In this document: positions 18,261 to 27,994 of the stretch, piece by piece | Layout of the letters: each line of letters begins with the position of its first letter | Numbering within the stretch: position 1 is the stretch's first letter | Assembly (NCBI RefSeq): GCF_036067295.1 | Contig: NZ_CP107954.1 | Coordinates: 3,596,001 to 3,660,000, forward strand | DNA: 64,000 nt | Source: Kribbella sp. NBC_00382 | Lineage (GTDB): Bacteria; Actinomycetota; Actinomycetes; Propionibacteriales; Kribbellaceae | Reading direction: 5' to 3' | Notes under the pieces: generated by a model | Database searches by the model: none | What the model saw: only the letters and a program-made list of their open reading frames with translations | Told to the model about the DNA's origin: nothing | Translations under genes and position numbers: made by a program

Positions 18261-19406
18261 TTAGTCTGCCTTCTCTGTTGCCTGCAGCTCCATGGCCAGC
18301 CGGGTCAGGATGATCTCCAGGTCATCGGAGTCGAGCGGAACCAGCTCGAGGATGAGCTGACCTTCCAGGCTCTGAGCTGTACTGACGTAGATCGCCGGCG
18401 TCCCGTGCTCGAGCTCGGCGGCCAGCGTTGTGGCATCGATTCCGCCGGAGACGGTCAAGAGCACCCGCGACAACGGCAGGCCAGTGGGATCAGCCAGTAC
18501 TTCGGCAGCCAACCCAGGCAGCTCATTGGCTGCACCCACGAACGAGCTCACCTTGGCAGCCTGATCAGCCTCCCACTTGGCCCGATCCATCGCGTGCCAT
18601 TCCTCCAGCGCCGCGAGCACCCCGACTGTCGCTTCCTTCGTCGGCTTCATCCCGCGCCCGATCCCCTTCTCCTGCGCGCGAACCGCCCGCACGAGCCGAT
18701 GCGTCCCGACGACCAGACCAGCGGTCGGCGCAGCCAGATACTTCTGCGCGCTGACCAGTACGGCGTCCGCCCCCGTCGCGAGCAGGTCCGCGGTCCGGGG
18801 GAACTGCGCCGCGCCATCGATGATCGCGGGCACGCCTCGACGGTGCGCAGCCCGTACTGCGGCAGCCAGGTCGACCGGTTCGCCAGTGACGAGTCGGGAC
18901 GACACCAGCAGCAAGCACGCGACGTCCGGACCGGCCAGTTCATCGTCCAAATCGTCAATGCTGCAACGGTTTTCGTCCCCCGCGACGGTGACACTGGCTC
19001 CCGCCAATCGCACGGCCTGCGAGATCGACTGGCCGTAGCTGACCACATGGCCGGCCGGCAGTACGACCCGGTTGTGCATGTCGCTCGTGTCGGGCAATGC
19101 GGCGATCCGCTCGGGATCGGTACCGGCCATCGCGGCGGCGACGCACAGGGTGATAGCGGCCGACGTACAGTGCGTGACCGCGCCGGCCTGGGCGCCGGTC
19201 GCGTGGGCGAGGGCCTCGCTGGCCCGGTCGGCGAGCTCGTCCATCACGAAGAACTCGGGAAGCGCCTCCGCGACGGCAGCGGCCACGCCGGCCGAGCTCC
19301 GGGAGACCCCGAGCGGTGTGTACGTTCCCCTGGCGTTGATGACCTCGGTCAACCGATGCCGCTCATGTGTGCCCATGGTGCGAATCACCATAGTGGCTGA
19401 CAGCAT
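18261..19406 (-). CDS. SelA-like PLP-dependent enzyme
   Basis: Protein of up to 381 residues with the fold of L-seryl-tRNA selenium transferase-like enzymes: INARGTYTPLGVS near the N-terminus, IDGAAQFPRT, and the PLP lysine in SAQKYLAAPTAGLVVG. The group also contains D-glucosaminate-6-phosphate ammonia-lyases and other lyases; no selenocysteine machinery (selB, selC, selD) is visible here, so a true SelA role is unlikely. The substrate is not assignable. Several ATGs are possible (19406, 19391, 19376); the first follows an AAGG at a rather long distance, so the exact start is uncertain. Confidence 0.75.
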   Translation of the reverse strand: MLSATMVIRTMGTHERHRLTEVINARGTYTPLGVSRSSAGVAAAVAEALPEFFVMDELADRASEALAHATGAQAGAVTHCTSAAITLCVAAAMAGTDPERIAALPDTSDMHNRVVLPAGHVVSYGQSISQAVRLAGASVTVAGDENRCSIDDLDDELAGPDVACLLLVSSRLVTGEPVDLAAAVRAAHRRGVPAIIDGAAQFPRTADLLATGADAVLVSAQKYLAAPTAGLVVGTHRLVRAVRAQEKGIGRGMKPTKEATVGVLAALEEWHAMDRAKWEADQAAKVSSFVGAANELPGLAAEVLADPTGLPLSRVLLTVSGGIDATTLAAELEHGTPAIYVSTAQSLEGQLILELVPLDSDDLEIILTRLAMELQATEKAD

Positions 19407-19476
19407 CGATCTGCCATGCCTTCGTCACTAAAAGTTGCGACCTGACTTCAGGCCACGGGCAGGTTATGGTCGGGCG

Positions 19477-20400
19477 ATGGGGGAGAGCCGGTGGGGACGC
19501 TCAGTACTGGTCTGTGCCGCAGTCGGTCTGGTCGCGGCCGCCGGGGTGACGGCGGTCCGGATGTCTGGTGCCGACGACGACCAGCCGGGCCGGGTCCTGT
19601 CCACGGTCCGTACTCCGCTGGCGCCGGCCGCGCCGTCCGGCGTACCGGAGACTGCTGAGCCGACCGGGCCGACCGCCGCGCCGCCGCCCAATCAGAACAA
19701 AGCGCTCGTCCTGCAGAACAAGCTGTACAAGGTCGGCCGGATCCCTGCCTCGAAGTGCAAGGAGCCGACGGTCAGGGCGACGTCGCTGGCCAAGGTGAAG
19801 CTCTACTACACGCAGTTCCTCGGCTGTCTCAACAAGGCGTGGGCTCCGGTCGTTCGCGAAGCGGGCTACCGGTTCTGGGCGCCCAAGCTGGTCGTGTACG
19901 CCGGCCGCTCGACCAACACCTTCTGCGATCTGACCAGCACCGCCGTCTACTGCGACGGCACCATCTACATGAGCGCCGACTACGACCTGAAGAACCAGGC
20001 GACTTACGACCCGCTGTGGACCAGGACGACGATGGCGTTCCTGATCGCGCATGAGTACGGGCATCACGTCCAGGCGATGACCGGCATCCTGCAGGCGTCG
20101 CACGAACGCGAAATGGTCCTCAGCAGCACCGCCATGCAACTGCTCGAGAGTCGCCGGCGCGAACTGCAGGCGTCCTGCCTGAGCGGGGTCTACCTGGGTG
20201 CCGACAAGCAGTACTTCCCCGCCCGCGGCTCCTGGCTGCTGAAGTGGAATTGGACCGTCCGCAACCGCGGCGACGAGTGGAACCCGAAGCGCACGCACGG
20301 CAACAAGACCAACCACAGCCGCTGGTCGCGGGCCGGTTTCGCCGCCGCCGACCCCGCCGCCTGCAACACCTTCACGGCCAAGCAGACCGCCGTCTCCTAG
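19477..20400 (+). CDS. Membrane-anchored neutral zinc metallopeptidase (YpfJ-like)
   Basis: Protein of 307 residues. An N-terminal signal anchor (WGRSVLVCAAVGLVAAAG) is followed by a proline-rich linker and a metallopeptidase domain with HEYGHHVQ in FLIAHEYGHHVQAMTG, as in the putative neutral zinc metallopeptidase family PF04228. Conserved cysteine pairs (SKCKEP, FLGCLN, NTFCDL, VYCDG) suggest an extracytoplasmic fold with disulphides. The ATG at 19477 is preferred to one at 19435 because it starts the short basic n-region of the anchor. Its stop shares CTAG with the stop of the convergent TetR gene. The physiological substrate is unknown. Confidence 0.85.
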   Translation: MGESRWGRSVLVCAAVGLVAAAGVTAVRMSGADDDQPGRVLSTVRTPLAPAAPSGVPETAEPTGPTAAPPPNQNKALVLQNKLYKVGRIPASKCKEPTVRATSLAKVKLYYTQFLGCLNKAWAPVVREAGYRFWAPKLVVYAGRSTNTFCDLTSTAVYCDGTIYMSADYDLKNQATYDPLWTRTTMAFLIAHEYGHHVQAMTGILQASHEREMVLSSTAMQLLESRRRELQASCLSGVYLGADKQYFPARGSWLLKWNWTVRNRGDEWNPKRTHGNKTNHSRWSRAGFAAADPAACNTFTAKQTAVS

Positions 20401-20987
20401 ACCGCCAACCCCAGCAACTGATCGGCGAACATCTCAAGAGTCTGTACTGCGGAGGCCGTGTCCCGGTCCGCGAGCCAGCCGAGCGTCACGCCATCGGTGA
20501 TGGCCAGCGTCATCCGGGCGAGCTGTTGCGCCGGGAGCTTCCACTCGCAACCGGTCGCCGCCGAGATGTCCGCGAGGATCGCCTCGATACCGGCCAACTG
20601 GCTCGCGCGTTGCTCCTTCGCCAGCGGCTCAGTCTCCGCGTTGCGCAACGCCCAGGAAGTCAGCTCATAGGTCAGCAGTTGCGCCTGCGGCGTCGCCTCG
20701 ACCAACTGCCAGAAGCCGAGAAACGCGTTCCGTACGCTGGTGGCCACGTCGCCCCCGGGAACGATCGCCGCGCGCGCTGCCACTAACTGGGCTTCCGCGA
20801 TCACCCGGATCACCTCGTGCAGCAGCTCTTCCTTCGAGCGGAAGCAGTAGTGCACGATGCCGACCGAGATGCCGAGCTCCTGCGCGATCCGGCGCGTGGT
20901 GGTGGCCGCCAGACCTTCCCTGGTGGCGACCTGGATCGCGGCCTGGACGAGGTCGGCGCGTCGTTCCTCAGCTGGTACCCGAGCCAT
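20397..20987 (-). CDS. TetR-family regulator
   Basis: Protein of 196 residues with HTH ATTTRRIAQELGISVGIVHYCF and a TetR_C_6-like ligand domain (QLLTYELTSWALRN, ITDGVTLGWLADRD). The ATG at 20987 is chosen over an upstream in-frame start at 21011 because GAAGGGAG lies four bases before it. It is convergent with the metallopeptidase (CTAG shared) and divergent from the penicillin acylase gene at 21105, which it may regulate; an inverted repeat near 21025-21050 (GTCAAG/CTTGAC) is a possible operator. Confidence 0.85.
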   Translation of the reverse strand: MARVPAEERRADLVQAAIQVATREGLAATTTRRIAQELGISVGIVHYCFRSKEELLHEVIRVIAEAQLVAARAAIVPGGDVATSVRNAFLGFWQLVEATPQAQLLTYELTSWALRNAETEPLAKEQRASQLAGIEAILADISAATGCEWKLPAQQLARMTLAITDGVTLGWLADRDTASAVQTLEMFADQLLGLAV

Positions 20988-21104
20988 CGGACTCCCTTCG
21001 GTCGCTCTCACGGTACGTGGAGTAGGTCAAGTGTCCAAGACTCTTGACCTGATGCTACTCGTGAGTCATTCTCAGTTTTTGACGACCACCCCCAGGGAGG
21101 ACCA

Positions 21105-24100
21105 GTGACGCGCCCCCGCCCCACTCCGCTCGCCCGTGTTGTCCGTACTGCGACTGCCGCGCTCGCCGTGAGCGCAGTACTGGCCGCTGGACTGTCCAGC
21201 ACCAGTCAGGCAAGACCCGCGGCCGCCGCTGCTGCCGCGCCGGTCGATTACTGCGCCGGCCAGTGTGCCGACATCGTCCCACCCGGACAGAACGGTAACG
21301 CGACCTTCACGGATCTCCTTCTGTTCAAGGGGTTCGGGACCAGGCCCGCGCACTTCAGTGACACGGTCAAGCCATACGAGCGACTGGTGTGGAACTCCCA
21401 GGGCATCACCGACGACGGACTCGATCCGTACTACGACGACTCCTCCTTCGGCGTGGCGCCTGGTGACGTCGCGTCCACCTTCAAACCGCGGGCCGACGTG
21501 ACGATCGTGCGCGACAAGTCCCGCGGCATCCCGCACATCACCGGCACCACCCGCGAGGGCACGATGTTCGGCGCCGGGTACGCCGGTGCGCAGGACCGGC
21601 TCTTCGTGATGGACGTGTTCCGGCATCTCGGCCGCGGCCAGCTGACCCCGTTCGCGGGCGGCGCGGCGGCGAACCGGGCGTTCGAGCAGGAGTTCTGGCG
21701 GACCGCGCCGTACAACGAGGCCGATCTGCAGAAGCAGTTCGACGACGCCGACGATCTATACGGCGCCAACGGGCTGAAGATGCAGAAGGACATCCAGGCC
21801 TGGGTCGACGGCGTCAACTACTACATCAACACGGTCGGCATCGCCTATCCAGGTGAGTACGTCGCGCTCGGGCTGCCGACGCCGCAACCGTGGAAGGTGA
21901 CCGACGTGGTCGCCACGGCCGCCGTCGTGGCCGGCATCTTCGGCAACGGCGGTGGCGGCGAGATGGCGTCGGCGCTGGCGTTGCTGGAGGCACAAGCGAA
22001 GTACGGAGTTGCCCAGGGCACCAAAGTCTGGGAGTCGTTCCGCTCCCAGAACGACCCCGAGGCGAACACGACCGTGCACAACGGAACCTCCTTCCCCTAT
22101 GGGGTTGTCGGCGCGAACCCGGCCGGCCGCGCGATGCCGGATCGCGGGTCGGTGACGCCGGAGCCGGAGGTCGTGGACCAGACGGGATCGGCATCCAAAG
22201 CACTCGCGAAACCCAAGAGCAGCACGGGCGTCAAGCCGCCTAACAAAGCGCAGAGCAAGCAGGCGTTGAAGGGCATCTTCGACGGTGGCGTCTTCCCCGA
22301 GGGCTTCGGTCCGAAGGGCATGTCGAACGCGCTGATGGTCTCCGGCCAGTACACGCAGAGCGGCAACCCGGTCGCCGTCTACGGCCCGCAGACCTCGTAC
22401 TTCGCCCCGCAACTCCTGATGCGCCAGGAGCTTCAGGGTCCCGGCATCAGCTCGCGCGGTGTCGCCTTCGCCGGCATCAACTTCTACACGCTGATCGGCC
22501 GCGGCGCCGACTACTCGTGGAGCGCCACGTCGGCCGGTCAGGACATCACCGACACGTACGCCGTACCGCTCTGCGAACCCGATGGGAGTACGCCGAGCAA
22601 GACCTCGACCCACTACGTCTTCCGGGGCCAATGCACGCCGATCGAGAAGCTCGAACGGCACAACGCGTGGTACTCGAGTCTGGGGTCGTCGGAGCCGGCC
22701 GGTTCCTACACGCTGGTCGCCCAGCGGACGAAGTACGGGATCGTGACGCATCGGGGCACGGTGGCGGGGAAGCCCGTACTGTTCACCAGCAACCGCTCGA
22801 CGTACGGGAACGAGGCGGGGTCGGCGCTCGGGTTCATGTTGCTCAACGACCCGGATCAGATCCACTCGTCCGCCGACTTCAAGAATGCGGCCGCGAACAT
22901 CGGCTACACCTTCAACTGGTTCTACACGGACAAGACCGACATCGCGTACTTCAACTCCGGCGACAACCCCGTCCGCGCTGCCGGCGCCGACCCGAACCTG
23001 CCGACCTGGAGCTCGTACGAGTGGCAGGGCTGGAACCCGGACACCAACCGGGCGACCTACACGCCGGCCGCTCAGCATCCGCAGGTCGTCAACCAGGACT
23101 ACCTGACCAGCTGGAACAACAAGCAGGCACCAGGATTCTCGGCCTCCGACGGGAACTTCGGCTACAACTCCGTGTACCGGAGTCAGCCGCTCGATGATCG
23201 GATCAAGGCTGTGATCGGGTCCGGGCAGAAGTTCACCCGGGGCAAGCTGGTCGAGGCGATGGAGGACGCCGCCACGGTCGATCTGCGTGGCGACCAGGTC
23301 CTGCCGTATCTGCTCAGGGTGCTGAAGAGCGCGCCGATCACGGATCCGGCGGTGGCCGATGCAGTGGCCAAGCTGGAGGCGTGGAGGGCGGCGGGTGCGC
23401 ATCGCAAGACGCCGAATGAAGCGTCCAAGACGTATGACCACGCCGACGCGATCCGGATCCTCGATGCCTGGTGGCCGATCCTCGTGCCGGCCGAGTTCCA
23501 GGGGCTCGGGCCTGATCTGTACAACGCGCTCGTGCATACCCAGAAGATCGACGAGCGGCCGAGTGCGCAAGGATCCGCTTTCCAGAACGGGTGGTGGGGT
23601 TTCGTTCAACGGGATCTGCGCAAGGTGCTCGGCGATCAGGTGAAGACGGCTCAGCCGGTGACGTTCTGCGGCGCCGGTTCGCTGGCGGCTTGCCGGACGG
23701 TGCTGTCCGACTCCTTGCTCGCGGCTACGAAGGTACCGGCGACGACGACGTATCCGGCGACTGGTGACTGTGCCGCAGGGGATCAGTTCTGTGCGGATCA
23801 GATCGTGCATCAGCCGATGGGTGGCATCACGCAGGACCGGATGGCGTGGGTCAACCGGCCGACGTACCAGCAGGTCATCGAGTTCCCGGCGAGGCGTGGG
23901 GATGACGTCAGCAACCAGGCGGTGGGGAAGACCGCTACCGCGAGCAGCTACGAGCGTGGGGTGTTCAACTCGCCGCCGGCCAATGCTGTGGATGGTGCTT
24001 TGGGGACTCGGTGGGCGAGCGACTGGTCTGATCCGCAGTGGTTGAAGGTGGATCTCGGGAGTGACAAGCCGGTTGGCCGGGTGGTGTTGCAGTGGGAGGC

Positions 24101-24302
24101 CGCGTACGGGTCGGCGTACAAGCTCGAGGTGTCGCGGGACAACGTGAACTGGCAGCAGGTCTACGCGACGACCACCGGCAACGGTGGGGAGGACGTGGCG
24201 CGGTTCGCCCCGGTGACGGCACGGTACGTGCGGATGACCGGGACACGCCGGGCGACTTCGTACGGGTACTCGCTTTATGAGCTGCAAGTCTTCAGGCAAT
24301 GA
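21105..24302 (+). CDS. Secreted penicillin acylase-family N-terminal nucleophile hydrolase with F5/8 C domain
   Basis: Protein of 1065 residues. A signal peptide (TAALAVSAVLAAGL, cleavage near ARPAAA) precedes an S45 alpha-chain region and a spacer. The probable autoproteolytic start of the beta chain is at GMSNALMVSG, nucleophile Ser about 407, then the long beta chain (SWSATSAGQDITDTY, FNWFYTDKTDIAYFNSG). Residues about 930-1065 form a discoidin/F5/8 type C domain (TATASSYE, ANAVDGALGTRWAS, RYVRMTGTR), likely a carbohydrate-binding module. GGGAGG precedes the GTG. The family includes penicillin, cephalosporin and N-acyl-homoserine-lactone acylases; this member's substrate is unknown. It is divergent from a TetR gene. 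Confidence 0.88.
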   Translation: MTRPRPTPLARVVRTATAALAVSAVLAAGLSSTSQARPAAAAAAAPVDYCAGQCADIVPPGQNGNATFTDLLLFKGFGTRPAHFSDTVKPYERLVWNSQGITDDGLDPYYDDSSFGVAPGDVASTFKPRADVTIVRDKSRGIPHITGTTREGTMFGAGYAGAQDRLFVMDVFRHLGRGQLTPFAGGAAANRAFEQEFWRTAPYNEADLQKQFDDADDLYGANGLKMQKDIQAWVDGVNYYINTVGIAYPGEYVALGLPTPQPWKVTDVVATAAVVAGIFGNGGGGEMASALALLEAQAKYGVAQGTKVWESFRSQNDPEANTTVHNGTSFPYGVVGANPAGRAMPDRGSVTPEPEVVDQTGSASKALAKPKSSTGVKPPNKAQSKQALKGIFDGGVFPEGFGPKGMSNALMVSGQYTQSGNPVAVYGPQTSYFAPQLLMRQELQGPGISSRGVAFAGINFYTLIGRGADYSWSATSAGQDITDTYAVPLCEPDGSTPSKTSTHYVFRGQCTPIEKLERHNAWYSSLGSSEPAGSYTLVAQRTKYGIVTHRGTVAGKPVLFTSNRSTYGNEAGSALGFMLLNDPDQIHSSADFKNAAANIGYTFNWFYTDKTDIAYFNSGDNPVRAAGADPNLPTWSSYEWQGWNPDTNRATYTPAAQHPQVVNQDYLTSWNNKQAPGFSASDGNFGYNSVYRSQPLDDRIKAVIGSGQKFTRGKLVEAMEDAATVDLRGDQVLPYLLRVLKSAPITDPAVADAVAKLEAWRAAGAHRKTPNEASKTYDHADAIRILDAWWPILVPAEFQGLGPDLYNALVHTQKIDERPSAQGSAFQNGWWGFVQRDLRKVLGDQVKTAQPVTFCGAGSLAACRTVLSDSLLAATKVPATTTYPATGDCAAGDQFCADQIVHQPMGGITQDRMAWVNRPTYQQVIEFPARRGDDVSNQAVGKTATASSYERGVFNSPPANAVDGALGTRWASDWSDPQWLKVDLGSDKPVGRVVLQWEAAYGSAYKLEVSRDNVNWQQVYATTTGNGGEDVARFAPVTARYVRMTGTRRATSYGYSLYELQVFRQ

Positions 24303-24309
24303 TTACGCC

Positions 24310-24861
24310 ATGAATCAGAACTTCCCACCGAACCCGAACCAGCCCTACCCGCCGCAGCAGCAGGGGTACCAGCAGGGACCGCCGCCCGGTTACCAGCAGG
24401 GACCCCCGCCGCAGCAGTACGGGTATCAGCCGCCGCCGCAGCAGCAGAACGTGCCGCATGTGGCGCCGCAGGGATCGCCGTACCCGGTGCTCGTCTCGAC
24501 GATGAACGACCTGCCGGGCTACACCGCGGAGATGGTGTTCGGCGAGGTGTTCGGGCTGACCGTGCGGAGTCGCGACTTCGGGTCGAACTTCACCGCCAGC
24601 TTCCGGTCGCTGGGTGGCGGTGAAGTGCCGGAGTACACCCAGATGCTGGCCGAGTCGCGGCACGTCGCGGTGATGCGGATGTGCCAGATGGCGCACCAGA
24701 TGGGCGCGAACGCGATCCTGGCGATGCGGTTCGACTGCAACGAGATCGCCCAGACGATGAGCGAGGTGGCGGCCTACGGGACGGCCGTCATCGTCAGGCC
24801 GGTGGACAAGCCCAGGCCGCAGGACGCGGTCGACGACGACAAGGATGCCAATGACAGCTGA
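24310..24861 (+). CDS. YbjQ-family protein with PQ-rich N-terminus
   Basis: Protein of 183 residues. Residues 1-55 are almost only P, Q, G and Y (repeated QQGYQQGPPP). The rest is a YbjQ/UPF0145 domain: VSTMNDLPGYTAEMVFGEVFGLTVRSRD, then GANAILAMRFDCNEI and VAAYGTAVIV. YbjQ forms small pentamers of unknown function, sometimes called heavy-metal-binding. The frame is open from 24277 but the ATG at 24310 begins the recognisable low-complexity leader. It overlaps the downstream glucosidase start by 11 bases. Confidence 0.8.
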   Translation: MNQNFPPNPNQPYPPQQQGYQQGPPPGYQQGPPPQQYGYQPPPQQQNVPHVAPQGSPYPVLVSTMNDLPGYTAEMVFGEVFGLTVRSRDFGSNFTASFRSLGGGEVPEYTQMLAESRHVAVMRMCQMAHQMGANAILAMRFDCNEIAQTMSEVAAYGTAVIVRPVDKPRPQDAVDDDKDANDS

Positions 24862-26218
24862 GCCGCTTGCCTTCGGCCCCGATTTCCTGTGGGGCGTGTC
24901 GACCTCGGCGTACCAGATCGAAGGGGCCGTGACCGAAGACGGTCGCGGGCCCTCGACCTGGGACACCTTCTGCGCCGAGCCGGGGCGGATCGCGAACGGC
25001 GACACCGGGGAGGTCGCGTGCGACCACTACCACCGGTACGCCGAGGACGTCGGGTTGATGAAGGAGCTCGGGGTCGACGTCTACCGGTTCTCGTTCTCGT
25101 GGCCGCGGGTGCAGCCGACCGGCAAGGGGCTCGCGAACGGCGCCGGGCTGGACTTCTACGACCGGCTGATCGACTCGTTGCTTGCTGCTGGCATCAAGCC
25201 GGCTCCCACCTTGTTTCATTGGGATACGCCGCAGGAGCTGGAGGATGCGGGCGGCTGGCTGAACCGGGACATCACCTATCGGTTCGCCGACTACGCGAAG
25301 ATCCTGGCCGAGCGGTTCTCGGACCGGGTGCCGATGTGGATGACGATCAACGAGCCGATGGTGCTGACGCTGATCGGGTACGCCGTGGGCGGGCATGCGC
25401 CGGGCAAGCAGTTGGGGTTCGAGGCGTTGCCGGTCGCGCATCATCAACTGTTGGCGCATGGGCGCGCAGTACAGGCTCTGCGGGCGGGTGGCGCGTCGAA
25501 CATCGGGATCGCGTCCAACCACTCGCCGACCTATCCGGCCAGTGACAGTGCCGAGGATGTCGAGGCGGCCGGGCTGTACGACAACCTGATCAACTGGATG
25601 TTCGTCGACCCGATCCTGCTGGGGGAGTACCCGAACGGGATCGGCGACGGGATGCCGGGGCCGGTCGCCGAGGACCTGAAGATCATCTCGACGCCGATCG
25701 ACTGGTTCGGGCTGAACCACTACGCGCCGGCGCGGGTCGGCGCGCCGACCGGGAACCCGGACATCGCCGCGACCGACGGCATCCCGATTCCCGAGGGGCT
25801 GCCGTTCGAGCCGCGGGCGTTCGAAGGCGTCGAGAAGACCGACTTCGGCTGGCCGATCGTGCCGGATGCGTTCGGCGAGATCCTGCGCACTTTCCAGACC
25901 CGGTACGGCGACAAGCTGCCGCCGATCTACATCACCGAGAACGGGTGCGCGATCAACGACGGCCCGGTCGACGGCGTGGTGAACGACCAACGCCGGATCG
26001 ACTACCTGGATGCGTATCTGCGGTCACTGAAGTCGGCGATCGGCGACGGGGTGGACGTCCGCGGTTACTTCCAGTGGTCGCTGCTCGACAACTTCGAATG
26101 GTCCGTCGGCTACACCCAGCGCTTCGGCCTCATCCACGTCGACTACGAAACCCTCGAACGCACCCCCAAGGCCTCGTACCACTGGTACCGCGACCTGATC
26201 GCCAAGCAGCGCCCATGA
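24851..26218 (+). CDS. GH1 beta-glucosidase
   Basis: Protein of 455 residues, full length for glycoside hydrolase family 1: FLWGVSTSAYQIEGAV at the start, acid/base in MTINEPM (Glu about 168) and nucleophile in YITENG (Glu about 363), and WSLLDNFEW near the end. AAGGA lies five bases before the ATG at 24851, which is favoured over ATG 24845. No signal peptide, so it acts in the cytoplasm on imported beta-glucosides. Its TGA overlaps the ATG of a major-facilitator gene, indicating a transport-plus-hydrolysis operon. Confidence 0.95.
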   Translation: MTAEPLAFGPDFLWGVSTSAYQIEGAVTEDGRGPSTWDTFCAEPGRIANGDTGEVACDHYHRYAEDVGLMKELGVDVYRFSFSWPRVQPTGKGLANGAGLDFYDRLIDSLLAAGIKPAPTLFHWDTPQELEDAGGWLNRDITYRFADYAKILAERFSDRVPMWMTINEPMVLTLIGYAVGGHAPGKQLGFEALPVAHHQLLAHGRAVQALRAGGASNIGIASNHSPTYPASDSAEDVEAAGLYDNLINWMFVDPILLGEYPNGIGDGMPGPVAEDLKIISTPIDWFGLNHYAPARVGAPTGNPDIAATDGIPIPEGLPFEPRAFEGVEKTDFGWPIVPDAFGEILRTFQTRYGDKLPPIYITENGCAINDGPVDGVVNDQRRIDYLDAYLRSLKSAIGDGVDVRGYFQWSLLDNFEWSVGYTQRFGLIHVDYETLERTPKASYHWYRDLIAKQRP

Positions 26219-27462
26219 CCCACCAGCCAGCTGCCACCTCCATCCCCGCACTTGCTGAGCCGTCGGTTCCTGTTCGGGGACGCTGGACGGCTGCGGTTGT
26301 GCTCGCCAACGTGGGTGTCTTCGCCGCCTTTCTCGGACCGATCCAGGTGTTGCTGGCCAAGCAGTCGGATGTGATTGCTCCTGGCAACAAGGAGTTCGTG
26401 TTCGGGTTGGTGACCGGGATCGGGGCGGCGGTCTCCGTCGTCGCCAACCCGGTCGCTGGTGCTGTCTCGGATCGGACGGCGTCGAGGTTCGGGCGGCGGG
26501 TGCCTTGGGTGCTTGGTGGCGCATTGGGTGGCGCGGCCGGCCTGCTGGTGCTCTCCGGGGCGTCGGCCGTCGCGGTGATGGTGGTCGGTTGGTGCCTGGT
26601 GCAACTGTTCTGCAATGCGTTGCTGGCGGCCATCACCGCCGCAGTACCGGATCGGGTACCGAAGGTTCAGCGCGGTGTGGTCGGCGGCTGGGTCGCGCTG
26701 GCGCAGACGATCGGCGCCCTCATCGGCGTGGGGCTCGCCACCGTCGTCGGCGGGATCACCGTCGGCTACCTCGCCTGCGCTGTCTTCTTGCTGTTGTCGG
26801 TGGTTCCGTACGTGGTGGCCAGCGGTGACCAGCGCCTGCCGTCGAAGGAGCCGCTGGTCTGGCGGGAGTTCCTGAAGAGCTTCTGGATCAGCCCACGGAA
26901 GTACCCGGACTTCGGCTGGGCCTGGCTGACCCGCTTCCTGCTCAACGTGGGCAATGCGCTCGGCACGCTCTACCTGTTCTTCTACCTCCAGGACGCGGTC
27001 GAGTACGGCGACCCGGATTCCGGCGTTCTCATTCTCACCGCCGTCTACAGCCTCTGCACGATCCTCACCGCCGTCTGGTCCGGCAGTTGGTCAGACCGGA
27101 CGGGCAAGCGCAAGGTGTTCGTCACCTGGGCCGGCGTCGTGATGGCGGCCGGCGCCCTGGTGCTCGCGATCTGGCCCACGTGGATCGCCGCCATCGCCGG
27201 CGCGGTGGTGCTCGGGATCGGCTTCGGGGTCTACTTGTCCGTCGACTTCGCCCTGCTCACCGAGGTCCTGCCGAGTGCTCGTGATCGTGCCAAGGACCTC
27301 GGCGTCATCAACATCGCCAACTCGCTGCCTCAGGTGATCGCCCCGGCCATCGCGGCGCCCGTCGTCAAGGTCCTCGGGGGCTACCCGGTCCTCTACACCT
27401 TGGCCGCGGCCGTCACTCTCGCGGGCGCAGTACTGGTGAGGAAGGTTCGGTCGGTCGCCTAG
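26215..27462 (+). CDS. MFS transporter, probable glycoside importer
   Basis: Protein of 415 residues with twelve hydrophobic segments and the MFS loop SDRTASRFGRRVPWV between helices 2 and 3 (repeated as SDRTGKRKVF in the second half). This pattern is typical of the sugar:cation (GPH-like/MelB-like) branch. ATGA overlap with the GH1 beta-glucosidase upstream strongly suggests uptake of the disaccharide or aglycone glucoside the enzyme cleaves. The open frame extends left to 25945, but that part is antisense-frame noise within the glucosidase. Confidence 0.85.
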   Translation: MTHQPAATSIPALAEPSVPVRGRWTAAVVLANVGVFAAFLGPIQVLLAKQSDVIAPGNKEFVFGLVTGIGAAVSVVANPVAGAVSDRTASRFGRRVPWVLGGALGGAAGLLVLSGASAVAVMVVGWCLVQLFCNALLAAITAAVPDRVPKVQRGVVGGWVALAQTIGALIGVGLATVVGGITVGYLACAVFLLLSVVPYVVASGDQRLPSKEPLVWREFLKSFWISPRKYPDFGWAWLTRFLLNVGNALGTLYLFFYLQDAVEYGDPDSGVLILTAVYSLCTILTAVWSGSWSDRTGKRKVFVTWAGVVMAAGALVLAIWPTWIAAIAGAVVLGIGFGVYLSVDFALLTEVLPSARDRAKDLGVINIANSLPQVIAPAIAAPVVKVLGGYPVLYTLAAAVTLAGAVLVRKVRSVA

Positions 27463-27472
27463 TCTGGCGACC

Positions 27473-27994
27473 ATGCCGCTGTATTCGTTCGAGGGCGTCA
27501 GCCCCACCGTGCACCCGGAAGCCTGGATCGCGCCGACCGCCACCCTGGTCGGCAACGTGATCGTCGAGAAGGACGCCTCGATCTGGTACGGCGTGGTGAT
27601 CCGCGCCGACCTCGGCCAGATCATCATCCGTGAGGGCGCCAACATCCAGGACAACTCGGTGCTCCACAACAACACCGGGATCTGCGAGATCGGCAAGAAC
27701 GTGACGATCGGCCACCAGTGCCTGGTCCACGACTGCACGATCGGCGAGCAGGCCCTGATCGGCAATGGGGCGATCGTGCTCGACGGCGCTGTCGTCGGTG
27801 CGCGGACTCTCGTCGCCGCCGGCGCTACTGTCACCCCTGGCTCGGTTATCCCGCCGGAATCCGTTGCCCTCGGCAGCCCGGCCAAGAAGATCATTCCGCT
27901 GGAGGGCAACGCGAAGCTCTTCGTCGACCACAACGCGACCATCTACCACGAGCTGGCCAAGCGTCACGCCGCCTCCGTCGAGCAGGTCGGCTAG
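27473..27994 (+). CDS. Gamma-class carbonic anhydrase-like protein
   Basis: Protein of 173 residues built of left-handed beta-helix hexapeptide repeats (IAPTATLVGNVIVEKDASIWYGVVIRA pattern). The three metal-binding histidines of the family are recognisable in NSVLHNN and IGHQCLVHDC. It is the length of YrdA/CaiE/PaaY-type enzymes. Many actinobacterial members are called carbonic anhydrase, but activity varies within the family. It starts ten bases after the MFS gene, so it may be the third gene of that transcript. Its TAG shares CTAG with the stop of the convergent LysR gene. Confidence 0.88.
   Translation: MPLYSFEGVSPTVHPEAWIAPTATLVGNVIVEKDASIWYGVVIRADLGQIIIREGANIQDNSVLHNNTGICEIGKNVTIGHQCLVHDCTIGEQALIGNGAIVLDGAVVGARTLVAAGATVTPGSVIPPESVALGSPAKKIIPLEGNAKLFVDHNATIYHELAKRHAASVEQVG

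Noticed and set aside
18261..19406. True selenocysteine synthase SelA
   Set aside because: No selB, selC, selD or UGA-containing gene is visible, and the sequence fits the broader SelA-like lyase group better.
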